Origin: Tubulanus polymorphus
Taxonomy: Eukaryota > Nemertea > Palaeonemertea > Tubulaniformes > Tubulanidae
Length of the DNA stretch: 64,000 nt
Direction of reading: 5' to 3'
Assembly (NCBI RefSeq): GCF_964204645.1
Contig: NC_134036.1
Span: 8,790,704 to 8,854,703 of the forward strand
Shown here: positions 52,460 to 63,075 of the stretch, piece after piece
Layout of the letters: every line of letters begins with the position of its first letter
How positions within the stretch are numbered: position 1 is the first letter of the stretch
Notes under the pieces: generated by a model
What the model was told of the DNA's origin: nothing
Database searches by the model: none
The model's input: only the letters and a program-made list of their open reading frames with translations
Made by a program: the position numbers and the translations under genes

Positions 52460-53521
52460 ATGATCACTACTAGCGACAATACGACAAGTGGCCCGGTCCC
52501 GCAGCTCAGCTGGTGTCAGAGAGTCCAAACTCGTCCGGTTAGATTTAGGTTCAGTTTCAACATTAGAATGTATTTAGGATGTTATCTACCGGCGTCTGTA
52601 CTGGGTATAACATTCAACGCATTCACGTTGTTAGTTCTAAAACGGTTTAAATCTGATGTTTATTTTCTCATCAAAATTCTCGCTATAAACGATATTTTGT
52701 TTATGGTCGCTACATTCATTCTTAATCCGCTGAGAACTGCGTACATTTACGCCGTTTTGGGAGATATTTTGTTCCGCGTAGATGACTGGATGTTCGGGTG
52801 GATTTTTATTTTAATATCTTTGCCGTTTTTTTATATATTTCAGATGACACGTAACTGGTGCACTGTACTGCTCAGTCTAGAGCGGTTAATCGTCGTATTG
52901 TTTCCAATAAAATCTCGTAGAATTCCCAGAAAGCTGATTGCACAGGGCGCAATGTTATTTATTTCTTTGTTGGCTTTTTGTGGTCATTTAGGTCAATTTC
53001 TACCCCGCAAACATCTTGGATTCATGAACTGTCCTTACTATTGGCCTTATATCACAAGACGGCGTGGAGTGATCCGGTACAATTTTGCAATATCCTTCTG
53101 GATTTATTCAGTTTCTGAGCGTATTTTTTTCTTCTTTCTCACTGTCACGTTTCCACTGTTCATTTTGGTTTTCATCAATGTAATTCTTATTTCGGTGACA
53201 TTTTACCGTCGGGTTACTCGACTTTCACAGCTCGGTATAACTGATGAATCGTCTAGAAGGGAAATGAGGGTTTTAAGGATGGTTTTATCAGTTGTTTTCG
53301 TGTTTATTATTTGCGAAGGTTTGGGATTTGTGGATCGTAGAAGAAATTTGTTCCCCATAGGAATTATCGGTTTTTCTTTTAGATTAATCGCATTGGCATT
53401 TTCTATTGTTGATTCGTCAGTAAATTTCATTATATATTGTGTGACAAATGACAAATTCAGAAAATCGTCCTTTGACATTCTAAGTAAAGCTTGTTCTAGA
53501 AGAGGTTCTTGTTTTCGATGA
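52460..53521 (+). CDS. Rhodopsin-like (class A) seven-transmembrane receptor, intronless
   Basis: A 353-residue plasma-membrane receptor expected to signal through G proteins. Seven hydrophobic spans are visible at about 38-60, 68-92, 111-148, 160-180, 222-249, 271-290 and 302-328. TM1 has the conserved Asn (TFNAF) and TM2 has LAIND. TM3 ends in ERL in place of DRY, and TM7 has DSSVNFIIY in place of NPxxY. The short N-terminus has one N-glycosylation site (NTT, 7-9). The C-terminal tail is basic and Cys/Ser-rich. Ligand unknown; such diverged receptors in lophotrochozoans and other invertebrates often group with peptide or orphan receptors. The ATG is the first in the frame. It sits between direct copies of a long repeat, suggesting tandem duplication. 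Confidence 0.85.
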   Translation: MITTSDNTTSGPVPQLSWCQRVQTRPVRFRFSFNIRMYLGCYLPASVLGITFNAFTLLVLKRFKSDVYFLIKILAINDILFMVATFILNPLRTAYIYAVLGDILFRVDDWMFGWIFILISLPFFYIFQMTRNWCTVLLSLERLIVVLFPIKSRRIPRKLIAQGAMLFISLLAFCGHLGQFLPRKHLGFMNCPYYWPYITRRRGVIRYNFAISFWIYSVSERIFFFFLTVTFPLFILVFINVILISVTFYRRVTRLSQLGITDESSRREMRVLRMVLSVVFVFIICEGLGFVDRRRNLFPIGIIGFSFRLIALAFSIVDSSVNFIIYCVTNDKFRKSSFDILSKACSRRGSCFR

Positions 53522-53677
53522 ATAGCTGGCGTGAGTTGAGATGAGACAATTCTACAGTGGAACTCGCTCCGGATTTTTGTAGAAAAACCCACAACTAAAT
53601 TTTTAAGAAAATCTCGGAAGAGAATCTAATACAGAGGCATCAAAACTGTCCGAACATTTCTCAAACTGGAAAATAAA

Positions 53678-54432
53678 AGGACAAAAAGGACGATGGTATT
53701 TAAATAATGTTTATGCAAGAGATTGATTCATAAAACTGACATCAAAACTGGGGTTAGTTTTTTTTTTAACAAAACAATCTGCATCTACATTTAATCTGCA
53801 TTCCTTGACCATTTGAAATATCAGGTTGTAAAAATGCTACAGCAAATCACCCACCCTAAAATAGAGCCTTAAATAGTCCAAGAGTTATCAGATCGGTAGT
53901 AAAATGTTACATCGACTATAAAACCAAAATAGTCTTAGACTGGACTTAAATCTAAGTTAGGCCACCGGTTGACGCGGATAGTCGGTATGCCGTACGTGAT
54001 TGGCTGGACGCCATTTTATGTAAGTGTTGTAAGTTACCCTCCTGGTGAGGAGGGCTTCAGAAATCAGTCAATAGACTCATTGATTGTTCCTCTCCACGGA
54101 AATCTTTAGTAAAAGGCGAAAGATTTAAACGGGGTTGAAGAGAAACATGAGTACCTCTACCCTGAGTCCTCGAGGTATTCATACCCCGAAACCATTTTTG
54201 CCTTTATACACGGTGTTTTACTTTCGCCAAAATTCAGATTTTTTCCGCCACAAAATCGGTCTTTTAGCCAGAAGGTTCCACAGATTTCAGTCATAATTTT
54301 ATCCAAATTTATATTACACTTAATTAGATCAATCAACAAGCAATGATGCTACAGTTACAAATATATGATTATATTCATGATGATGGTATCTCGTTTTCCG
54401 TGAGCACTCGGTAAATTCCGTCAATCTCCGAC
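53678..54432 (+). repeat. Direct duplication flanking the receptor gene, right copy
   Basis: Partner of 50553-51735 without the MITE and without the extra 330 bases. Similarity ends at about 54432 ('caatctccgac'), and the receptor ORF is not repeated to its right. Confidence 0.85.
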
Positions 54433-55290
54433 CACGCCCACGTGTCCTACAATGGACACGCGTATTGTGACATCTGGGGTCACCTGGCACGTGACCGATA
54501 CTCTGACCACAGGGTGAAAAGTACCAATATCCGACCTCGTATTTATGACGTATTCTTAACGGATAATGGTCGTATATGTTTGATATCTGACCCCAATCCG
54601 TAACTGACATTGAAGAATCCGGGAAAACGGATCTGCGTATGTATTGATAGATCCCCAACCATACGTCGGTTGTCCGTTGCTGATACTTAGACAGATACGC
54701 AACTGACACTTGACGTATGCTTGACGGATTAAAGAAATCCGACTCGACGGTTTCGACGAGTTGAAACAATTATCCGCAGTATCCGCATCGGTTATATGAC
54801 GTATTCTTTGATTAGTCATAACCGCAATGAATGGATACATTGCGGATTCGAAGCGATTATCCCGTATATGCAGACGTATTTTGATTGGACACCCGTCTGT
54901 TGATCCCCATACGAACGGATATATGCGGTTTTGTGAATAATCTGTATTACGTATTCTTTTGTTTTAGTACTTTCAGCACTTATATACGCACTGCAGGCAA
55001 CAGGATCCGCAAAGCATATACGAGCTCTAGATATCTCGGGAATTCTTTCTCCGCTATACGTATGTCCGTGTCTATATTATGCAGTTTGATCAAGTGTACA
55101 AAACCAATGAAAAATAAGAAAACTACGATGATATACTGATATAATGAATGTTAAGATTTCTTTTATTTAGATGTTATATGTTTTCATTGGATCATGACAA
55201 GTTCTAGTTATGTTTAAATAAAAACTATTTAAAAACTGTTTAAAAATAACTAGCCCGGCCAACAAACACTTTCAGTAAACTTCCCCTAAC
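54433..55290. other. Host DNA with recurring ATCCGC and GACGTATT words
   Basis: 54530-55060 repeats 'gacgtatt', 'cgtatatg' and 'atccgca' many times on both strands, hinting at an old foldback or satellite. Open frames at 54329-54840 are repeat by-products. No gene is called. Confidence 0.4.
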
Positions 55291-55292
55291 AA

Positions 55293-55560
55293 AAAAATCA
55301 CACATGTGATTTTTTAAAAAACACGTGTGATTCACATGTGTAAAAATGGGACATTATCACACATGTGATTTTGTATGTGAATCACACGTGTGATTTTGTA
55401 TGTGAATCACACGTGTGATTTTATCCCATTTTTACACATGTGAATCACACATGTGATTCACATTCAAGCTGTATCACACGTGTGATTTTCTAATCTAATT
55501 AACCCATTTTTACACATGTCACATAACACAGTCATGTGTGATTTTTAACGCATGTGATCT
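55293..55560. repeat. Cluster of AATCACACGTGTGATT palindromes
   Basis: At least seven near-copies of a 16-base palindrome with CACGTG or CACATG centres. The cluster is nested in a larger inverted repeat whose arms include 'acatgtgtaaaaatggga' (about 55336) and 'tcccatttttacacatgt' (about 55424). Confidence 0.8.
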
Positions 55561-56456
55561 GCAGTCATCCTCATTGTTCAAGCTCCACACGACTGTATTC
55601 AAGAAGAAGTATAAGCACACATTCATAATGGTCAAAATTTGACCACTTCTTTCATTGTTTCATCCATATTTCACAATTTCCTAAAAACTCATTGCCTGAA
55701 AGGAGATCCACATAGTGGCAAAACAAAATGAAGTTTCAAAATTACCAACCAAATGTAATAACTCACTTGTGTAAGCTTACATGTTGATGGGAATTTTATT
55801 TTCAAATATTTACAGATTTACTTCGTCAATTTATACTGTTTCAGCATTTGTCCAATTTTCTTTCTAATTTGGGCTGCGATAACCCCCAATCAACAATTCA
55901 GAACATGATCTGGAATGAGACAAAATTATAAAACATTCAAATACTACACACAATTCCAAACAATAAATCAATCAATCAATATCCCTAATATCAATCATCT
56001 GATGAAAAAAGCCAAAGTTACATTATTATGATAAGTGAAACCAGATCGAAAATAAACGGCGCTACTTTTACACTAGCTTATAAATTTTTTCAATCAACAC
56101 TTACCATAACAGGACTCAAAACCTCTTTTTCAGTAATTTGTTCCGGCTGAAAGTATACGTTTCATTCTCCATGTAGATAAATTACTACTCGAGGAAATGT
56201 ACTGACTCCCTAGATTAATAACGGAAAATTCCATTTTAATTTGTAAATGATTCATTCAAATGTAGAAAGAATTGGCAAATACTGTTCAATACCGGCTGAT
56301 CATTCAGTTTAGGAATTATACAGTATAGTATGCAAACGAGTGTCTTTTTCCTGGACATATCGTGATTTGATTATTATTCCATTATTTAACTGAAATGCAC
56401 ACGGTTATGAAAATATATTATAGTTTCAAATTACTTTTAATATTTGTTTTTAATGA
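55561..56456. other. Host intergenic DNA left of P3
   Basis: No gene is recognised on either strand. Several A/T runs. Confidence 0.45.
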
Positions 56457-56510
56457 ACTCGACCATTCAACCTTTAACCCGAAAGCCCATTACCCCTATT
56501 ACTCTTAAAA
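56457..56510 (+). repeat. Inner arm of the P1-type terminal palindrome
   Basis: 'ccattcaacctttaacccga' followed by 'aagcccattacccctattac' matches 33073-33111. The outer arm is absent and AT-rich host DNA lies to the left. Confidence 0.8.
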
Positions 56511-56546
56511 TATTCATATAAATGAATAACATTTAAATCATTGAAC

Positions 56547-56583
56547 TTCTAAAATCAATTTTAATAAAAAATTTAGTATTAAA
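56547..56583 (+). promoter_or_regulatory. Upstream motif of P3 PolB
   Basis: The core TTTTAATAAAAAATTTAG then TATTAAAATGG is shared with 33157-33194 and, with small changes, with 60412-60443. It is probably the early/replication-gene promoter of the element, which is inference from conservation and position. Confidence 0.55.
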
Positions 56584-59500
56584 ATGGAAGCAAATAAGTA
56601 CTACTGTCCATCATGTAATATCAATATAGATAAATCCCAAAAAGCAAGACACAATAAAACTAATACACATTTAGAGAATAAATTGAAACTAGAATATAAA
56701 GATGATATATTAGAAACTAAATTAGAAGAATTAAAGAATGAAAAAGAAACATATAAATGTGATGCATGTAATCAATCATTCAGTGATAAAAGATATTATA
56801 AAGAACATTTAAAATCTATAAGTCATATTAGAAATAAGAATAATGATATTTTAGGTGAAGATTATTTTGATAATGATAACGATAAGAAACAGAAGACAAT
56901 TAAAAGCATAAAAAATAAATTAAACAATAAAAGACCATACATGGAATTGGCCCCAGCAGCTATTGAGTTTAAATTTCATAAAGGAAAAACATTAGAAGAA
57001 AATAAAAAACATTTAGAAAAAATGAAAGAAATAATAAAAATAATAACTGATGTTGAATATCCTAAAATAAGTATTTCATCAAAAGTTAAATTCATAAAAT
57101 CTGAAGATAAACCAATATATAATATAAATTCTCATTCACAACATATTATATCTAAACAACATATAGATCATAAATTAGATAAATGTTCTAATGAAGTAAA
57201 AACTAAAATAGAAGAGAAATATTTTGAAGGATCTGGTTTAATATTTGATGAAATAATATTTATGACTTTACATGTTTATAACACAAAATATAATAAGTTA
57301 ACTAAATCAAAACCAATTGATGAAAATAATTTATCATATTATAAAGATGATAGTATAAATGGAACAAGTTATATTAAACTACCATTTAAAACTTATGCTG
57401 TAATAAATGTACAAAATTTTGATGATAAATGTTTACTATGGACTATAATAAGTTGTTTACATCCTGCAACTTATAATATTTGTAGATTAACTCATTATAA
57501 ACCATTTGAAAATAATTATAAGATAGATAAGTATCCTGTTAGAATTAAAAACGTCCCAAAGATAGAAAGAGATAATAATTTAAGAATAAATGTATTTGAT
57601 TTAATCAAATTACCAAATACAAAAGGTAACAATATAAAACATTATACATTAGAACCTTTATATCTATCAAAAGATTATGATTCAAATGATGTTATAGATA
57701 TATTATATTATGAGAATCATTATATGTGGATTAAACAAATAGATTTATTTTTTAAATCAGAAAATGATCACCATAAAATATATCTTTGTAGAAAATGTTT
57801 ACATAAATTCAATAATGAAAGTACATTATTAAATCATAAACAATTATGTGAAAATCATGATTATTGTAAATAAGTTTTACCAAATGAAAAGGATAAAATA
57901 TTAGAATTCAAAAAATATGATTACAAAAATAAAGTACCATTTGTAATATATGGAGATTTTGAATCATTAAATAAAGAACTAACTGATCAAGATAGAAAAG
58001 AAATATATTATAAAAGAAAGAAATTAAATTCTAATGAAAATGATTTTTCAGATGAACCACCAAAAACAAATACAATTAAAAAGATTCATCAATCAGCTGC
58101 TGCTTTCGGGTTATATATAAAATCTGATTATCCAGAACTAATTGAAAGTGAATATTATCATTACAGAAATGAAAATGTTATCAATGATTTTTGTGACTTA
58201 TTAATTGAATATGAAATAAGATTTAGTAAATTATTGAATACAAATATAGAAATTATAATGACAGAAGAATTTAAAGAAGAATTTGTGTTTGCAGGTAAAT
58301 GTTATTATTGTGAAAAGATATTTAATTATAAAGATAAAAAAGTAAGAGACCATGATCATTTGAATGGAAAGTTTAGAGGTGCTGCACATGAAAATTGTAA
58401 CTTACAAGCTAAGAAAATTAACTTTGTACCAGTTATATTTCATAATCTATCAGGATATGATGCACATTTATTCATCAAACAGTTATGCCATAAAATAGAA
58501 AAAATCAATAATGAAATAGAAATATTAAATTCAAATAGATCAAAAGATAAAATACCAACTTATAAATTTAGAATGTTAGCTAAAACATCTGAGAATTATA
58601 TATCATTCCAATTTGGGTGTTTAAGATTTATAGATTCATATAGATTTTTAAATAGTTCATTAGATAACTTATCAAAATCATTAGTTGATGATGAATTAAA
58701 GATATTAAAACAACATTACCCAAATAATGATGATTTTGAATTAATGAGATATAAAGGAGCAATTCCATATTCATTTTATAAGAATCATAATGATTTCAAT
58801 ATAACTGAATTATTGAAAGAACAATTCTATGATGAATTAAAAAATGAATATGTTAAAGATGAAGTCTATAATAGAACATTGAATATTTGGAATCATTTCA
58901 AAATAGAAAATCATGGACAATTAGTAGATATATATTTAAAATCAGATGTATTATTATTAACCGATATATTCGAAAGGTTTAGAGATGTAAACCTAAAATA
59001 TTTCAATATTGATCCTTGTCATTGTTATTCATCACCAGGTTTAACATGGGATTGTGGATTAAAATTTACAAATATAAAAATGGATTTGTTAACAAATATA
59101 GATCAATTATTATTATTTGAAAAATCTATAAGAGGAGGAGTTTCAGGTGTATTAGGGGATAGATATTTCAATGTAAATGATAACCCCGGATATAAGTTAT
59201 TATATATAGATGCAAATAATCTTTATGGTTGGGCAATGATGGAACCACAACCTTATGGAGTATTTGGATTTAAATCTAGAAATCTAGCATACTGTCCCGA
59301 ACATAAAACTGTAACTCATAAAGAATTATCAAATTACCAAAAAAGAATTAAACCCGAAAATCATATTCATACAGAAAAGTTAATGGTAACTCAAGAAGAT
59401 AAATATAATTATGTAGTACATTATAGAATGTTAAAGTTTTATTTGAATCAAGGAATGATCCTAAAAAAAGTACATAGATATATTTCATTTAGTCAATCTA

Positions 59501-60414
59501 AGTGGTTAGAAAAATATATAGATTTTAACACCAAACAGAGAACTAAAGCTAAAACTGATTTCGACAAAGATTTCTTCAAGTTAATGAATAATGCATTCTA
59601 TGGTAAGACTTGTGAAAATATTAGAAATAGAAATGATATTGAGTTAGTCAGTAATGGTAAAAGAATTAGACATTTACAAACATATCCTAAGTTCATTGGA
59701 AACAGAATATTTGATGAAAATTTAGCTGCAGTTAAGATGAGAAGAACATCAATGAAATTTAATAAACCAATCTATGTTGGCGCTTCAGTTTTAGAATTAT
59801 CAAAATTACTAATGTATGAATTCTATTATAACGTATTACAACCACTTTTTGGAGAAAAACATATAGAAATCTTATATTTTGATACCGATTCTTACATATT
59901 AAAGATAAAAACTGATAACATAACTGATGATTTAAAAACATTAAAACATCATTTTGATTTTAGTAACTATCCTAAAGATCATGAATTGTTTAGCAATGAT
60001 AATAAAAAAGTTCCCGGTAAATTCAAAGATGAATTAGGTGGTGAAGAATTGATTGAATTCATTGGTATTAGATCTAAAATGTATTCATATAAAACTAAAG
60101 AACATGAAGCTAAAAAGTTAAAAGGAATAACCAAAAGTGTAGTAGAAAAGAATATTCATTTCAAAGATTACATCAATTGTATATTCAAAGAAGAAGTTAG
60201 AAAACATAAGATGAGATGTTTAAGATCTGAAGATCATGAAATGTTTATTGAAGAAATTGAAAAGATAAGTCTAAACCCATTTGATGATAAAAGATATATT
60301 TTAGATGATGGAATTCATACAGTTGCTTATGGTTGCAATTTAGATGAATACTTAAAATTTAAAAGAGAAGAAACAAAAGAGAACGAGATAATGAAAAGAA
60401 TTCTAACGTGTTAA
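56584..60414 (+). pseudogene. Protein-primed DNA polymerase B of P3, one in-frame TAA
   Basis: 1,276 codons in one frame, interrupted only by TAA at 57871-57873, where P2 has a Leu codon. Two C2H2-like fingers are at the start (CPSCNINIDKSQKARH, CDACNQSFSDKRYYKEH), and a further C2H2-like finger precedes the stop (CRKCLHKF...H). After it come exonuclease I YGDFESLN, a treble clef (CYYCEKIF, VRDHDHLNGKFRGAAH), exonuclease II HNLSGYDAH and exonuclease III YLKSDV. Palm motifs are A, DANNLYGWAM (about 59210), B, KLMNNAFYGK (about 59579), and C, YFDTDSY (about 59875). Between A and B, about 44 codons present in P2 (ending GYFFVVDLEYPEDL) are missing in frame. No intein. It replicates linear DNA from a terminal protein. 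It starts at the conserved ATTAAAATGG. Confidence 0.92.
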
Positions 60415-60443
60415 TCAAATTTTAATAAAAATATGTTATTAAA
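60412..60443 (+). promoter_or_regulatory. Upstream motif of the OB-like gene, same class as PolB
   Basis: AAATTTTAATAAAAATATG then TTATTAAAATGG. It begins within four bases of the PolB stop and is much more like the PolB motif than the T-run/TAAATG context of the later genes. Confidence 0.5.
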
Positions 60444-60809
60444 ATGGAGAGTAAACAAGCACACAGTGAGAACAACAAATTATTTCTAGATAGAATTAAA
60501 GATATAACAAATGTAAAATCTGTAGATTATAAATTCAAAAAGTTAACAGAATTAACAATTGATAAGAAATATCTAATTACAAATATTGATACAGTTACTA
60601 ATAACTATGGAGATAAATTAGTTATACACTTAGAATATGAAGGATTAAAAGGAAATACATATAAATTCAGAACATATTTACCTGATAGATTTCATAGATT
60701 ATCAAGTGAAGATTTAGAAGAATTATGTTCTGGAGATTTCTATTTCGTATACAAAGGTAAGAATGAAAAGGGGCACCATGAAATAGATTTCGAAGAAGAA
60801 AATATGTAA
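60444..60809 (+). CDS. Small OB-fold-like protein of P3 (possible ssDNA binding)
   Basis: 121 residues, intact, just after PolB and with the same type of upstream motif, which suggests a replication role. The pattern LTIDKKYLITNIDTVTNNYG, then LVIHLEYEGLKGNTYKFRTY, then LPDRFHRLS, and a final FYFVYKGKNEKGHHEIDFEE is that of a five-stranded barrel with basic and aromatic strands. Similar small proteins occur beside PolB in other invertebrate Polintons as I remember them. It may act as a single-stranded DNA-binding protein, but no catalytic or diagnostic residue proves this. Confidence 0.55.
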   Translation: MESKQAHSENNKLFLDRIKDITNVKSVDYKFKKLTELTIDKKYLITNIDTVTNNYGDKLVIHLEYEGLKGNTYKFRTYLPDRFHRLSSEDLEELCSGDFYFVYKGKNEKGHHEIDFEEENM

Positions 60810-60814
60810 AATAA

Positions 60815-61577
60815 ATGGTAGAATTAAAAGAATACAGAATATTTGTAGATTCTAGAAGACTTACAAATTATAAATCTCATAATTTACTAGTTCAATTAGA
60901 TAGGGAATATAAAAATTGTGTAGATTTAAAATTAGTAAATATAAGTTTATGTAACTCATTTTACAGTATATCGAATAAAACTATTGAACAAAGAGCTTTT
61001 TTTAATTTTTAATAAAAACAAAAATGAATGGGTCTATATATATTTAAAACCAGGGTTATATAATTTAGATACATTGGCACAAGAAATTAATAGAAAAGCC
61101 TGGCACAAATTAGGTAGTAGTTCTGGGTTTAGTATTAGATTTTTAAAAAGTGAGAGTTCTGATAGAATAAAGATAAGGTTGTCTAATAGTGAAAAACATT
61201 AATTTATGGTAAAAAAACCTATAGCTAAACTGTTAGGAATTCTTCCAGATAGATCTTTTACAAATATTGATGCTGTTACACCAAACTTAATACCTCACAC
61301 ACATTTTTATATTTATTGCAATTTAATCGATCCTACAAAAACATTCGAAGCAACTAAAGATATAACTTGTAATTCTGGTTTACTAAACATTTTACCATTG
61401 AAGAATGTTAAAGAATTTGGAACGCAAATAAATTATAATTTAACAGAGTGTGATTTCAAACCTAGCATTCCTCGTTTTAATAATTTTAGATTAGAAATTA
61501 GAAATCATAATGGATACTTAATTGATTTAAATAATTTCCCTGTAATTTATGAATTAGTTATAAGATGTAGAGAGTAA
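60815..61577 (+). pseudogene. Minor capsid (penton)-like protein of P3, frameshift and stop
   Basis: The beginning (60815-61012) encodes VELKEYRIFVDSRRL and VDLKLVNISLCNSFYSI. An extra T in the T-run near 61005-61010 moves the sense to the frame with WVYIYLKPGLYNLDTLAQEI and FSIRFLKSESSDRIKIRL, then TAA at 61200-61202, then the same frame continues with AKLLGILP, HFYIYCNLIDPTKTF and NNFRLEIRNHNGYLIDL to 61577. About 254 residues in all. The alternation of strands and the LV-IS-NSFY, PG-Y and YIYCNLI signatures are those of Polinton single-jelly-roll minor capsid proteins as I recall them. The gene starts at AAATAAATGG. Confidence 0.55.
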
Positions 61578-61594
61578 TTTTTTTCACTTTATAA

Positions 61595-61936
61595 ATGAAT
61601 ATAACTGTTGGACCGAGTATATGTTTTGGGTTTGATTTTAAACATGGTAAAGAAATGAGAATTAAACTAAATGATGTAATTACTGATATAAAAAGTAAAT
61701 CATTTAACAATGCATCAATGATTGATAAAGAAAATTATAATATAGAAAAAGTAATTGATTTAATTAAAACGCCTTTAGAATATTATGAATTAAATGAAGA
61801 TGGAATTATTGAAGATATCAAAAACATATTATCCAAAATATATGATAATCATAAAAGTAGTAATGAAATAAATGTTGAATTAATCATAAATAAGATAACT
61901 AAATATTTTGATGATAGTAATTTCTTTGATAAATAA
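61595..61936 (+). CDS. P3 hypothetical protein, 113 residues
   Basis: Intact. A short hydrophobic start (ITVGPSICFGFDF) is followed by a Lys/Asp/Asn-rich helical part (VITDIKSKSFNN, EDIKNILSKIYDNHKSS). No known motif is seen. It starts at TTTATAAATG after a T-run and ends at TAA directly abutting the next ATG. Its place among small structural genes suggests a virion or assembly role, but that is only context. Confidence 0.6.
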   Translation: MNITVGPSICFGFDFKHGKEMRIKLNDVITDIKSKSFNNASMIDKENYNIEKVIDLIKTPLEYYELNEDGIIEDIKNILSKIYDNHKSSNEINVELIINKITKYFDDSNFFDK

Positions 61937-62158
61937 ATGAGTGATAATAAGTGGATAATAACTGGATTATATAATGGAGCATTACTATCAGTTGGAACTG
62001 TTGGTTATTCAATGGTATTAAAAAAAGTATTCAAAATGGGAAGTGTTAATGTTGATAGATTTGATATAAATGATATCTTAAAATTAACATTAGCAGTTAC
62101 TTTATCTAATTTAACTATTGATTATTTGGAAAAACAAAAATATATTCCTCCCATATAA
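61937..62158 (+). CDS. P3 small membrane protein, 73 residues
   Basis: Intact. A probable membrane span lies at about 6-27 (IITGLYNGALLSVGTVGYSMVL, read as two short segments) and a second hydrophobic helix at about 46-60 (LKLTLAVTLSNLTI). It starts one base after the previous TAA. In Polintons similar tiny membrane proteins sit between capsid genes. Function unknown. Confidence 0.6.
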   Translation: MSDNKWIITGLYNGALLSVGTVGYSMVLKKVFKMGSVNVDRFDINDILKLTLAVTLSNLTIDYLEKQKYIPPI

Positions 62159-62182
62159 ATGCGTAATTATTTTACTAAATAA

Positions 62183-62604
62183 ATGGCTTCCGTAATTATA
62201 ACTATTATAGGATCAGCAATTGTTAACGCTTTAGCATTTACTGGTGGTGGATATTTATTTAAACATATTGATAAAAATGGTTCATTAACAGAACAAAAAA
62301 GACGTAACTTAGCGTTAGAGAAATACAATAAATCTGCAGAAGAATATAGAGAAAAAAGACAAAACTATATGGATTATATTAACAAGGAATTATATGATCA
62401 GAAGATTTCACATAGAGATTTTCAATCAGTTGATGATGCAATGAGTTTATATAACGCGGTAACCAGTAAAGAAAAATAACATCTATACAAACCCAAATTA
62501 TCAGATAATTATACCCAAGTAATGAACAGAAGAAATATGAAATAATATGGATTTTAGGTGGAACAGTTATTGTTATATTTGTTGCTTATAAGTTTACTAA
62601 TTAG
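62183..62604 (+). pseudogene. P3 membrane/coiled-coil protein, stop and frameshift before a lost tail
   Basis: 62183-62479 encodes a hydrophobic start (SVIITIIGSAIVNALAFTGG) and a charged coiled-coil (KYNKSAEEYREKRQNYMDYI). After TAA at 62477 the frame would give KPKLSDNY; then, one frame over, YPSNEQKKYE and a second membrane span (WILGGTVIVIFVAYKF) end at TAG 62602-62604. The N-terminal NALAF signature, the mid coiled-coil and the Y-PS-EQKK-E motif before a final membrane span together match a recurring Polinton protein type as I recall it. The ancestral protein was about 140 residues. Confidence 0.6.
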
Positions 62605-62624
62605 TAATTTTTTTTTCTAAATAA

Positions 62625-63059
62625 ATGGAAGATAAAGTTAATAATATTGATATTATTCCTCATGATATAAATAAAAATAAATTAAAAATATATTTAGAAA
62701 AACAAATATTAGAATTTGAAAGTGACTTAAAGATAAAAAAGAAAAAATATTTAAAAAGTAAAATTATATATTATTTGATTATAAGTGGTTCGGTTACAAT
62801 TAGTTCTGTAATAACATTTCTAGCAATATTCAGTCCATTAACACCATTAGCTATATAAATTGGCGTATTATGATTAAGTTCAAGTGTTTTAACTGGTATA
62901 AGTTCAAAATTAAATATAAAAAGTAATAAAGAAAAAATTAAAACTAATATAAAAGAAATTAATAAATTAAAGAATACACTAGATTATATAATAAGTTTAA
63001 ATGGCCATATAACAGTTGAAGAACAAGATAAATTATTAAAAGAATTAGTTAATTATTAA
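62625..63059 (+). pseudogene. P3 coiled-coil/membrane protein with two stops
   Basis: 144 codons in one frame. An N-terminal charged coil (LKIYLEKQILEFESDLKIKK), a membrane span (IIYYLIISGSVTISSVITFL), then TAA 62856-62858 and TGA 62871-62873, then LSSSVLTGISSKLN and a second Lys-rich helix ending in TVEEQDKLLKELVNY. The coil-membrane-coil plan with a closing 'I--EE---L--EL--Y' recurs in Polintons of other invertebrates as I recall, and may be a virion membrane or assembly protein. It starts at CTAAATAAATGG after nine Ts. Confidence 0.55.
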
Positions 63060-63075
63060 TTTTTTAATTATATAA

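Noticed and set aside
54329-54840. Overlapping minus-strand frames of 94-146 codons
   Set aside because: Built from recurring ATCCGC/GACGTATT words in repeat DNA; no protein features.
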